In this document: positions 35,641-46,470 of the stretch, piece by piece
Layout: the number at the start of each line of letters is the position of its first letter
How positions within the stretch are numbered: position 1 is the first letter of the stretch
Origin: Symsagittifera roscoffensis
Lineage: Eukaryota; Xenacoelomorpha; Acoela; Convolutidae
Direction of reading: 5' to 3'
NCBI RefSeq assembly: GCF_963678635.1
Contig: NC_087068.1
Location: 44,933,013 to 44,997,012 of the forward strand
Length of the DNA: 64,000 bases
Position numbers and translations under genes: made by a program
Notes under the pieces: model-generated
Databases searched by the model: none
Told to the model about the DNA's origin: nothing
Seen by the model: only the letters and a program-made list of their open reading frames with translations

Positions 35641-36444
35641 TCCCTATGTCCGGTTTCTTAGGGTCCTCGCCTGTTTCTGCTTCTAAATCTCCTGTCTCTC
35701 TTGCTATTCTTAATTTTTTTATTAATAAATTTTCAGTGTGGGTAAGTCCTACCCCCACTCCCCGGACAAAAATATCCATCGACGTGCCCGTTGATCGCAT
35801 ACCGGATATCAAGTCAAGATTGGAAGCCGGAATGAGTAGTCGCCCTTCCTGGGTAGCCCAGGAAGGATCTTCTCGTTCGGTTTTCCTGTATTTCATGCTT
35901 TCACGATCTACATCTTGAATCGTGACACTGGTCTCCTTTGGGTCCGAGGTCATTTCGTTTAACCACTCCAAGACACGCAGATTCGTCAATTCTTGTTCGT
36001 AGGATTGCTGTTGCTCGTCGTCAAATTCCACCTCTGGTTTCGACCGGTCCTCGATCCATTCCTTGTCTTGATCATCGACTATGTCAATGTCCTGTGACAG
36101 AGTTACTACTTCTAGAAATACTACTTCTTCCACTATCTTCTTTAGGTATATCGTGTCCACTACAAAGTCGTCGCCATAAGGGTTATGTTTCTTCCTGGAT
36201 CTTGTCCTGTCATTCTGTCGAGTCTGTATCGTGAACGGAAGATCTGGTTCCAAGTTCTTGTGAACCTCCCTTTGTCCAGGGTCTTGCCAGTCCTCCTCTG
36301 CGTAGGGTAAGGTTTGTTCATCCGCCTCAATCACCTCGTTTGGATCCAGGTCCAGTGGTGGATTTGTTCCTTCCTCTACGACTTCATTCCCATCGTTCTT
36401 TCCCCTGGTGCCCTTCTCCTTGACCTCACAGGCAGTGTCCATCA
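35641..36444 (-). pseudogene. Acidic tail of pol, A copy
   Basis: About 270 codons with many Asp and Glu residues (DIDIVDDQDKEWIEDRSKPE, EVEFDDEQQQSYEQEL) between the integrase C-terminal GPF-type module and the macro domain. It has basic patches such as RTRSRKKHNPYGDD, and repeated LEWLNEMTSDPKE-type helices. No known domain. It stays in one frame into the macro domain region (to about 35588), which supports translation as part of the pol polyprotein. A frameshift near 36460 separates it from integrase in this copy. Confidence 0.65.
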
Positions 36445-37850
36445 TCAGGTAATCCCCTCTTCAATGTCTGCATGTATACACCAATCTTCTGTCGATGGGT
36501 TGTGTGGCTTAATGTTTTCGTAAGGAGCGGCTCGACCAGTACTCAGTCTATAAAAGCGTCCCTCCTGGTGCACCTCCGTAATCATGAACGAGCCCCTCCA
36601 CTTTTTTAGGAGCTTTTTCGTTCTTCTCGGTGGTATAACCTTCTGAAATACCCATACGTAGTCCCATACCGAATAAGCTTTTTCACCAGCTGCTTTCTTG
36701 TCAAATCTGTTCCTCTGCCTTGCCTGTGCCTGCTGAGTATTTCGTCTACATAAGTCGTTTAACTCCCGTTGACGTCTTATTACAACCCTTACATAAACCT
36801 GTGGTGACGTCTTCTTACCCTCATACTCTGGGTAGAAGAAAATCAAGGGCAAAGACTTATCGTGTCCGGTTAGCATCATGTGTGGACTAACTCCGGTGGT
36901 GGAATGTTGCGTGCTATTATAAGCCCCCATCACTTGTGGAAGGTATCTGTCCCAATCGGTCATGTACCTGGAACAATATACCCTCAGCATCGATACTAAC
37001 GTTCGATTCTGTCTTCACACTAAGCCATTTGTCTGGGGATGGTATGTCGTGGAGTGAGCCTAAGCAACCTGCGAGCGTCTCATAAGCTCTTTCGTGAGTT
37101 CCCCCACAAAAGCTGTTCCATCATCCGATTGAAATGTCATCAGACAACCATGTCTTGCTATCCACGTATTGATCAGGTGATCGCATGTCTCTTCTGCTCA
37201 GGCAGTTATGCAGGGCACGGCCTCTGCATACTTCGTGAAGTGATCTATCATGACCAAGACTTGGTTATAACCACTGTCTGTCATGCATATCTTCTGGTGA
37301 TCAATCTGCACCACCTCGTTGAATTCAGACGACTCGATCGACTGCAAAGGAAATCGTAACTTTCTTGGATCCCTGACTTACTGGTATGACAGACAAACTG
37401 TTACCCACTTTTCACATGCCTTTTTCATTCCAGGCCACTCAAAGCGCTTCAGGATCCTCTGATATACTTTGTCGATTCCCTGGTGGCTCATCTGATCTTG
37501 CGACCTGAATAAAAGTTCTGTCTGATAGAGTTGCGGCAACACTATCGCGTAATACTTGTACAGGACTTTGTCTTCTTCTCTTCTCTTGCAAACCACGATC
37601 CCGTCCTTGTTCAGATATAACTTTCCCTCTGCATAAAGAACTGTCGCAGAATGCGGTAACTGTCTTCCTCGAGGTCTCCTTTGTCCGGAGCCCCATTTTC
37701 GATCCACCTTTTCAGGTTGCTTGTCATGCGGTCATTTCTCTGCGCTCTTAGTAGGTCCGAGAGTCTGTATCTCGCCTTCAAGTACGTCTTCATGACCCTC
37801 ATCTGACTATTCAGCTCATTGGGCTGATGCGTGTCTTCTTCCATCTTAGC
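36445..37850 (-). pseudogene. Integrase, A copy (broken)
   Basis: Zinc-binding N-terminus near 37410-37520 has RSQDQMSHQGIDKVYQRI and CLSYQ, where copy B has RSHDEMGH and CLSCQ, so two of the four HHCC ligands are lost. The core follows with QIDHQ-type and QSDDGTAFVG-like motifs and HPQTNGLV then TGA then RQNR near 37010: the catalytic glutamate codon of the DD35E triad is a stop. The C-terminal part (36445-36990) runs MLRVYCSRYMTDWDRYLPQV, STTGVSPHMMLTG and WRGSFMITEVHQEGRFYRLS (GPY/F-type module). A further in-frame TGA precedes AEETCD. Integrates element DNA in intact relatives; dead here. Confidence 0.8.
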
Positions 37851-39016
37851 GCACCAAATTTTTGCCAACGGCTGTGTCTTCTGTTCGAATGGCTGAATAT
37901 TAGTCCTGACTACCTCTTTTTTTGGCAACAGACTTATCGAACGTTTCGATACCGCTATTGTTTCCAGATCATCCGCTGCGTTATCAAAGACTCTTCCACC
38001 TGGTATGACGTAGCGATCACTGTCAGGGTCTTGATATATCTCCCTGTCCAGATTCCCTGCTCGAGTCTCCACTAGCTGTGCGTGGATCGCTAGCTCTGAC
38101 AGTTCCGATCCTGAGCTCGAGTTCCTGTCTGAGTAGGTGTCGATTCCTGAGTTCCGGGAGTTGTGATTCATTGAAGAGTCTGCGATAGAGCACGTCCCCT
38201 CCTCCAGATCAATTCTGTTCCTTCTTGGCATCCATCTGAACTCCCCGGAAAAAACTCTATTCTCATGGTCCTGTTTCTCATCAGGAACTTTTTATCTACA
38301 ACAGACTCCCCGGACAAACTTCCTTGACCCGGGTGTTGATCTTGAAATCGCCAGTTCTTCTCACCGTCCGTCTCCCCGGACAAACAATCTTGTACAAAGT
38401 TTCGTTCAACCTTCTCACCTTCTTTCTCCTAGTCCTCAAAGGTAACGGTTTTTTTTTGCGTATCGTTCCCCTGTTCTTTCCGACCGTATGAAGTACTGGT
38501 TAAAACCTCGTGGGGTATTGAGGATACTAGTTGCCTAACTATTATCCTACAATCCCTCTCGTTTTCTTTGTGTTGTCGTCCGGACGGCGTGATCTTCACC
38601 TTCTCACTGATTGTCAGTGACGCCATTGCTGCTGCCCACTCAGCGTCATCTCTGGTCACTTCCCTCTCTAACAATCCACCCAGCATCCGCATCACTTGCG
38701 GTGTGACCTACACCGTTTTATCCAATAATGAGAGGCTGTTAATATTCATGCGAGAGAGTTCCTGCTGGACCAGGTTCGAACACAGCAATAGGTCCAAGGG
38801 CACCGGGTCCTTCTTGGATAGAATCTTTAACTCGGCTGCTTTCTCTACAAGTAACTCAGGATAACCTGGGATTGGATGTCCAGACTTGTCCAATCATCTC
38901 GTCAAGGGAAGCGCTTCATAAGTTTCCTTATTCAGAAACGAAAATCCTTCCTTGATTCCTGCCTGATTGGCTTGCTTCTGTTCCAATCTTTCATAGAACT
39001 CGGTTTTCTTGCTGAT
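37851..39016 (-). pseudogene. RNase H end and RNase H-integrase linker, A copy
   Basis: Starts abruptly at the A/B seam inside RNase H-linker sequence (ERLEQKQANQAG...EGFSFLNKETYEALPLT). It continues through PVEKAAELKILSKKDPVPLD, WAAAMASLTISEKVKI, HEVLTSTSYGRKEQGN and acidic, Ser-rich LSGE-containing text to PGGRVFDNAADDLETIAVSK. Several stops and frameshifts (near 38880, 38700, 38430, 38230). The linker has no recognisable domain and is unusually long for Ty3-type pol. Confidence 0.7.
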
Positions 39017-42000
39017 TCTCTGTTCCTGCAGAAGCTGTTGTGGAGACACAACGTCACGTTTCTCTCCAAATCTTCCATCAAAATCTCTTCTTTCTCCCTT
39101 CCATCACGTACACTCATCCTGGAGATTCTCTTTACGGCGGTGGTCACTGCATTCCGATGAGTTACGAAAGCTCGCTTGAAAGCTCCTGCTCCAATGTCCA
39201 GCTGATACGTATTGTACAATCTGCCGTGCTTCGACATATGCTTCTTGGCATATTCGTAAAACCATGCAGTCATGTTGGCTCTAAACCATGGCATCAGTCG
39301 TCTTCTTGCCCATATATTTTTCACTTCCATCGGAATTTTCAGAATCTTGCACATTGTCTCAAAAAGATCTAAATCTTTTAGACAATCCAAGTTCTGCAAT
39401 TGTTCTCTTGTTGGCGCCTCCTGTCTATTGTTCTCCTTCACATGAGCTTTCAGCCATCGTATCGCCATCATAACTCCCACTATCACTATCGTTATGGTCC
39501 GTGTTGAGTCTGGTAAACCCATGGAGACCAGCTCTCCACAGTCCCAGATCAACACTAGATTACTACGCCAGGGGTACCACCATGTTTGCAACAAGCAATT
39601 GCAGGGAAACTCATCATGTGTTGACATGATGCTCCTCCATTTAGGCTTTCCCGAAGCTTCCAGTAGTGGTTCCACTTTCATCATCACTCGGCGGACTTCA
39701 TCATTTTCGTCTACTGCATTGTAATCCGTGACGGTTGATCCTTTCTGCTTCTGTCTCTCAAACTCACTGAAGTTCCCACTGGCGTATCCCATGAACTTCC
39801 TTCCCAGTATCGACTCTAACTCTTCTTTAGTTCTCTCCAGAACCGCTTAGAATATTTTACACAGTAACTCGTAAGACTTTTCTGACATTCTCGCTATTCT
39901 TACGCATTTTGGCACCGAGAAGGCTTGATCCACGATCATTCTCGTACTTTTCACATCCACAGCTACGAAATGCACTTGTGTGTCTGCTCTTACACATTGG
40001 AGCTAATGTCGATCTCACCAAATGTCGCGCTCCCGACGGTCTGCGATATGTCTCACTGTGTCGGATGTTCATTTCCGCCTCGATCGCTTCCCTCCACCTT
40101 CCTCTGTGTTTTTGCTCGATCTGCAAAACTCCTGGGAACACTTCTACACTGATGGCCGTGAACACCTCATGCTTTTGTTCTAGATTCAATAGTGACTCCG
40201 CAATCAGCTCCGTTTCTGTTTTTGCCTTCATCACAATGTTCCCAAACAAAATCGTCAACTGCTTGTGTTGTTTTTCCAAGGTCTTCACGCAATCCAGACC
40301 TCCACAGACGTGACCTTCCAGTCCACAGACTTCTGCCAGACAGCTACCAGATTTTACCCAGTCCTCTGGTCCCCAGCCAGGCAACTCTACTTTGTCTTAT
40401 CCGTTGCTCTTAGAGGCTGTTGTCATCACGTTATAGATGATGTTAAGATCCCGCAGGTTACAGTCTGAGTTCAGTTCTCTTTGTACGTCTTGTGTTGCAC
40501 GTAAAATTGAGTCAGCGTTGGGACTCGGACACCATGATGATTTCATCAGTTCCAACACTAACGTCAAACTCGTTCTCAGCAGTTCGTCTGAGAATCCCAA
40601 TCCAAACTCTACCCGGTTGTCCGATTTTGGCACTGAAGGTGCAGTCACTTTTTCCTCCAAGGCTAACCCCAGCTTGGCTTGCTGAGTAACAGCCCTTCTT
40701 ATCGTCGCAATTCTCGACGTCCAGAATCTTAGCAACACTGCTTGCTCGTAATCAAAGAAGCAATCGCGTATGTCCTCATTTAGGAAAGGGTTGTACACTA
40801 TCCCTATGATTCCGGACACGTAACTGTAGGACTTCTTTCTGATTGGTCCACAGTATTCACTGGATTTCGGGAGTGCTCCCATGGATTCCTTAGTGAGCCT
40901 CAGCTCTTTGTTTGAGAATCTCCTTATTTCGTCTTTTTTCCTCATGGGTTCTAGTTCCACAGGTTCTTTCATGTTCACTCGCATTGGTTTGCTCTGATAT
41001 ATATCCAAAAGTGCTAGCAAGAGCAAGGCTTTCACTCGCTCATCGCCTTCTCTTAGCATCTTGACACAAGTGCTCAGTGCTGGCACTGAAATCTGCTCTA
41101 TTATAAATCGAACGAAACAGAGAGCGTCTCTCCGCTTCGCGCACGCTACTGCTGCTCCTTCTTGAGTTATCAGATCTCTCATGCTCCTCATTAAGAATAC
41201 CTTTTCTTCCTTTGATCTTTTACTTTCTTCTGAATCGTATTCTCCACGAGTCAGTCCGATCATGCACCAGGCGAACCTCAGTTGTAGCTCAGTTCTCACG
41301 TAAGGTACTGCTATCAGAGCGTGTATCTTCGGCGTGATTCTCATTTCTTCCTCGAAGTACCGTAACACTACTGCTCTCCATGGAAGGCTCACCAACTGCA
41401 CTATCGTTTCTGCATGCATCTCAGACGATACCAGAGTCCCGTATGCTTTCTGCTTCAGGGTGGTGTCTTGCATCATCGTTTCCAAATAACCTTCCATGGA
41501 ATTTTGGTCTTCCAGAGCCATTAAGTGTCCTCTGGCCGAATTTCTGCACTCCAACATCTCCATGTATCCACTGGCGGGTTCATCTATCGATAAAGTTTCC
41601 GACACTGTCAGTCGGTTATATTCTACTGGGACTAGCTGTCCTACAACACTTCCTTTTCCATGGTTCATGGGAGACGGTTTAAAGTCTTTCATAGTACTCT
41701 CCCCACATTGGCTGAGTATTTCCATTTCTAATGTTGCTCCAGTCAGAGTGCGGTCAACCTTCTTGGTTTTGTAACCGGTTGACTTTGTTCCTGTCATGAG
41801 AATGGGTGGCACCATCGCTACATCAGTCAGCATCCTGTCTGTGCCAGGCAATCGATCATCACCTTGTCCCAAATCCGTAGCTTCTTCGATTCGTTTTCTT
41901 TTCGCTGAGTTGACAGCTTTTATCGAGATTTCGACATCCACTTTCGTCTTTCCCGCCTTCCTCAATGTCACCTCACTGCCCAGTTTCATCTTCATTTCAT

Positions 42001-42667
42001 TAATGTTGTCACTCACCAATTTTGATTGCATCGTTCTTTTCCGGGTTCTTGAGAGATATACCACTTCTCCTTTGTCTTCTTGCGGCGTCATCTTGATAGG
42101 AGAGTTGGCCTCACTCTCGTCAGCGGCTGAGTCGAGCAACAACTCGCTCAATCTCCCTTCACACTCGTCGAGTTTGTCAAGGACCTCCCGCATTAGTGGT
42201 CGGTTGAGACCTAGTTTCAAAATGGACTGGGTACCGTAGCTCTGAACTACTGTCCAGACCTCTTCCATAAAGGCGACTCTGTCCATTCTACATCCTGTCC
42301 TATTTTCATGGTCCCTGTGATGCACCTCCCACTCTTCTTCTATACTGAGCATGGTCTTGGTCATCTCATCCAGCTCCCTTCCAGTTTTTCCAGTTCGTCT
42401 TTTGCCCCATTTAGATCTCATCACTCTCATGTTTGGGCGGTCTAGTACTCCCCTGTCTCCATATGCTGCCAACAATAAGACTTCCGTGGGGTGGTCCCCA
42501 CGGTTATCATGCCCTAAGATGTTTATCAGGGCGGTCAGCAACATGACTCCCTCTGGGTCCTCCAGAGCGAAGTCTCGATCCATTAACCTCCGATAGATCG
42601 CATCTACCATCGGTCCTACATATGCCTCTGCCAGGTCCATCAATTCATCCAAGTTGAAATTATCCAT
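39017..42667 (-). pseudogene. ORF2 of the composite, B copy (3'-truncated)
   Basis: Starts with an intact ATG at 42667 and is open for 756 codons to a GAA-to-TAA stop at 40397. It continues in the same frame to about 39990, is frameshifted near there, and ends at the seam at 39017 without its last ~45-60 codons. About 95 codons are missing after RPNMRVM (the SGSDLANEPGLGSSRTYQPG block), joining directly to KWGKRRTGK. A further in-frame loss removes the CHGGTEVNLVTALGFYTMFG block near 40200. At the place where A and C have TAG this copy has TTG (EVTLRKAGK), showing the reading frame continues there in an intact ORF2. No known domain. Confidence 0.8.
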
Positions 42668-42947
42668 CTTCTTGCAAGTTTCATTTTAGTATCGATTCGA
42701 TGATTTGAAATCAAGTGAGAGATTAAATGATCAATCATAATCTAGAAAAAAGGTCACGAATAATAATAATAATTTTTACGAAAAATTTTATTAATACGAA
42801 TTAATAAATTTTCAGTGTGAGTAAGTCCTATCCCCACTCCCCGGACAAAATATCCATCGACGTCACCGGATATCAAGTCAAGATTGGATGCCGGAATAGG
42901 TAGTCGCCCTTCCTGGGTAGCCCAGGAAGGATCTTCTCGTTCGGTTT
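42668..42947 (-). pseudogene. Duplicated stub of pol tail before the second ORF2 start
   Basis: Short copy of the pol end seen at 44156-44437: FVRGVG-like and HTENLLIRINK followed by an AT-rich run (RKNYYYYS) and stop. It is fused at its 5' side to ORF2 sequence (LEDQNSMEGYLETMMQDTTLK) by the tandem duplication. Confidence 0.6.
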
Positions 42948-44155
42948 CAGGGTGGTGTCTTGCATCATCGTTTCCAAATAACCTTCCATGGAATTTTGGT
43001 CTTCCAGAGCCATTAAGTGTCCTCTGGCCGAATTTCTGCACTCCAACATCTCCATGTATCCACTGGCGGGTTCATCGATAAAGTTTCCGACACTGTCAGT
43101 CGGTTATATTCTACTGGGACTAGCTGTCCTACAACACTTCCTTTTCCATGGTTCATGGGAGACGGTTTAAAGTCTTTCATAGTACTCTCCCCACATTGGC
43201 TGAGTATTTCCATTTCTAATGTTGCTCCAGTCAGAGTGCGGTCAACCTTCTTGGTTTTATAACCGGTTGACTTTGTTCCTGTCATGAGAATGGGTGGCAC
43301 CATCGCTACATCAGTCAGCATCCTGTCTGTGCCAGGCAATCGATCATCACCTTGTCCCAAATCCGTAGCTTCTTCGATTCGTTTTCTTTTCGCTGAGTTG
43401 ACAGCTTTTATCGAGATTTCGACATCCACTTTCGTCTTTCCCGCCTTCCTCAATGTCACCTCACTGCCCAGTTTCATCTTCATTTCATTAATGTTGTCAC
43501 TCACCAATTTTGATTGCATCGTTCTTTTCCGGGTTCTTGAGAGATATACCACTTCTCCTTTGTCTTCTTACGGCGTCATCTTGATAGGAGAGTTGGCCTC
43601 ACTCTCGTCAGCGGCTGAGTCGAGCAACAACTCGCTCAATCTCCCTTCACACTCGTCGAGTTTGTCAAGGACCTCCCGCATTAGTGGTCGGTTGAGACCT
43701 AGTTTCAAAATGGACTGGGTACCGTAGCTCTGAACTACTGTCCAGACCTCTTCCATAAAGGCGACTCTGTCCATTCTACATCCTGTCCTATTTTCATGGT
43801 CCCTGTGATGCACCTCCCACTCTTCTTCTATACTGAGCATGGTCTTGGTCATCTCATCCAGCTCCCTTCCAGTTTTTCCAGTTCGTCTTTTGCCCCATTT
43901 AGAGCTCATCACTCTCATGTTTGGGCGGTCTAGTACTCCCCTGTCTCCATATGCTGCCAACAATAAGACTTCCGTGGGGTGGTCCCCACGGTTATCATGC
44001 CCTAAGATGTTTATCAGGGCGGTCAGCAACAGGTCTCCCTCTGGGTCCTCCAGAGCGAAGTCTCGATCCATTAACCTCCGATAGATCGCATCTACCATCG
44101 GTCCTACATATGCCTCTGCCAGGTCCATCAATTCATCCAAGTTGAAATTATCCAT
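42948..44155 (-). pseudogene. ORF2 5' part, duplicated B copy
   Basis: Starts with ATG at 44155 and repeats the first ~390 codons of the ORF2 at 42667, including its internal 95-codon deletion. It is interrupted by a stop at 43568 (after SPIKMTP) and by a 4-base deletion near 43075, and it ends at the duplication seam. This is the ORF2 copy directly downstream of pol. Confidence 0.75.
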
Positions 44156-44241
44156 CTTCTTACAAGTTTCATTTTAGTATCGATTCGATGATTTGAAATC
44201 AAGTGAGAGATTAAATGATCAATCATAATCTAGAAAAAAGG

Positions 44242-45036
44242 TCACGAATAATAATAATAATTTTTACGAAAAATTTTATTAATACGAATTAATAAATTTT
44301 CAGTGTGAGTAAGTCCTACCCCCACTCCCCGGACAAAATATCCATCGACGTCACCGGATATCAAGTCAAGATTGGATGCCGGAATAGGTAGTCGCCCTTC
44401 CTGGGTAGCCCAGGAAGGATCTTCTCGTTCGGTTTTCCTGTATTTCATGCTTTCACGATCTATATCTTGAATCGTGACACTGGTCTCCTTTGCGTCCGAG
44501 GTCATTTCGTTCAACCACTCCAAGACTCGCAGATTCGTCAATTCTTGTTCGTAGGATTGCTGTTGCTCGTCGTCGAATTCCACCTCGGGTTTCGACCGTT
44601 CCTCGATCCCTTCCTCGTCGTGATCATCGACTATGTCAATGTCCTGTGACAGAGTTATTACTTCTAGACCTACTACTTCTTCCACTATCTTCTTTAGTTC
44701 TATCGTGTCTACTACAAAGTCGTCGCGGTAAGGGTTATATTTCTTCCTGGATCTTGTCCTGTCATTCTGTCGAGTCTGTATCGTGAACGGAAGATCCGGT
44801 TCCAAGTTCTTGGGAACCTCCATTTGTGCAGGGTCTTGCCAGTCCTCCTCTGCATAGGGTAAGGTTTCTTCATCCGCCTCAATCACCCCGTTTGGATCCA
44901 GGTTCAGTGGTGGATTTGTTCCTTCCTCTACGACTTCATTCCTATCGTTCTTTCCCCTGGTGCCCTTCTCGTTGACCTCACAGGCAGGGTCCATCATCAG
45001 GTAATCCCCTCTTCCATATCTGCATGTGAACACCAA
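44242..45036 (-). pseudogene. Acidic tail of pol, B copy, macro domain deleted
   Basis: Same acidic tail as 35641-36444 (EGTNPPLNLDPNGVIEADEE, DIDIVDDHDEEGIEERSKPE). Just after HTENLLI the sequence jumps into ATAATAATAATTTTTACG and stops as RINKIFRKNYYYYS, then rejoins the ORF2 spacer at AGGTCACGAATA. About 0.86 kb is missing compared with A, removing exactly the macro domain and most of the spacer. Another small deletion gives SGDVDGYF where A has a RSTGTSMDIF-type sequence. Confidence 0.75.
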
Positions 45037-46470
45037 TCTTCTGTCGATGGATTGTGTGGCTTAATGTTTTCGTAATGAGCGGCTCGACCAGTACTCAGTC
45101 TATAAAAGCGCCCCTCCTGGTGCACCTCCGTAATCATGAACGGTCCCCTCCACTTTTTAGGAGCTTTTTCGTTCCTCTCGGTGGTATGACCTTCTGAAAT
45201 ACCCATACGTAGTCCCATACCGAATAATCTTTTGCACCAGCTGCTTTCCTGTCAAATATGTTCCTCTGCCTTGCCTGTGCTTGCTGAGTATTTCGTCTAC
45301 ATAAGTTGTTTAACTCCTATTGACGTCTTATTACATCCCTTACATTAACCTGTGGTGACGTCTTCTTACCCTCATACTCTGGGTAGAAGAAAATCAAGGG
45401 CAAAGACTTCTCGTGTCCGGTTAGCATCATGTGTGGACTAACTCCGGTGGTGGAATGTTGCGTGCTATTATAAGCCCCCATCTTTTGTGGAAGGTATCTG
45501 TCCCAATCGGTCATGTACCTTGAACAATAGACTCTCAGCATCGATACTAACGTTCAATTCTGTCTTCACACTAAGCCATTCGTCTGGGGATGCTACATCG
45601 TGGAGTGAGCCTGAGCAACCTGCGAGCGTCTCATAAGCTCTTTCGTGAGTTCCCCCACAAAAGCTGTTCCATTATCCGATTGAAATGTCATCGGACAACC
45701 ATGTTTTGCTATCCACGTATTGATCAGGTGATCGCACGTCTCTTCTGCTCAGGCAGTTATGCAGGGCACAGCCTCTGCAAACTTTGTGAAGTGATCTATC
45801 ATGACCAAGACTTGATTATAAACACTGTCTGTCATGCATGTCTTCTGGTGATCAATCTGCACCACCTCGTTGAATTCAGACGACTCGATCGACTGCAAAG
45901 GAAATCGTAACGTTCTTGGATTCTTGACTTGCTGGCATGACAGACATGCTGTTACCCACTTCTCGCATGCCTTTTTCATTCCAGGCCACTCAAAGCGCTT
46001 CAGGATCCTCTGATATACTTTGTCGATTCCCTAGTGGCCCATCTCATCATGCGACCTGAACAAAACTTCTGTCTGATAGAGTTGCGGCAACACTATCACG
46101 TTATACTTGTACAGGACTTTGTCTTCATCTGTTCTCTTGCAAGCCACGAACTCGTCATTGTTCAGATATAACCTTCCCTCTTTCTGCATAAAGTACTGTC
46201 GCAGAATGCGGTATTTGTCTTCCTCGAGGTCTCCTTTGTCCGGAGCACCATTTTCGATCCACCTTTTCAGGTTGCTTGTCATGCGGTCATTTCTCTGCGC
46301 TCTTAGTAGGTCCGAGAGTCTGTATCTCGCCTTAAAGTACGTCTTCATCGCCCTCATCTGACTATTCAGCTCATTGGGCTGATGCGTGTCTTCTTCCATC
46401 TTAACGCACCAATTTTTTTGCCAACGGCTGTGTCTCCTGTTCGAATGGCTGAAGATCAGTCCTGACTACC
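45037..46470 (-). pseudogene. Integrase, B copy (broken)
   Basis: The HHCC zinc-binding region is complete apart from a stop replacing Gln: RSHDEMGH-stop-GIDKVYQRI and ACLSCQQVK. The core has VVQIDHQKTCMTD (first Asp) and QSDNGTAFVGELT (second Asp), then HPQTNGLV-TGA-RQN near 45565, so the catalytic Glu codon is a stop exactly as in copy A. A TGA before AEETCD near 45750 is also shared. The C-terminal part has MLRVYCSRYMTDWDRYLPQ and WRGPFMITEVHQEGRFYRLS (GPY/F-type module), with a frameshift near 45310. I see no chromodomain after the module. Confidence 0.85.

Larger units (their letters stand above)
41456..44435 (-). repeat. 1.49-kb tandem duplication inside the B part
   Basis: The stretch from CAGGGTGGTGTCTTGC at 41456 to TTCGGTTT at 42947 is repeated immediately at 42948-44435 with only a few differences. 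These include a 4-base loss in CATC(TATC)GATAAAG and a CAA-to-TAA stop in the second copy. The seam joins the acidic tail of pol to the middle of ORF2. Both copies carry the deletion of the macro domain, so the deletion came first. Confidence 0.85.

Noticed and set aside
44242-45200. Chromodomain after integrase
   Set aside because: The region after the GPY/F-type module is acidic and lacks the aromatic pattern of a chromodomain.
45500-45800. UGA recoding to explain shared in-frame TGA codons in integrase
   Set aside because: Other TAA and TAG stops and frameshifts occur in the same reading frames, and the TOM40 gene uses ordinary codons with TGG for Trp; decay from a common defective source is simpler.
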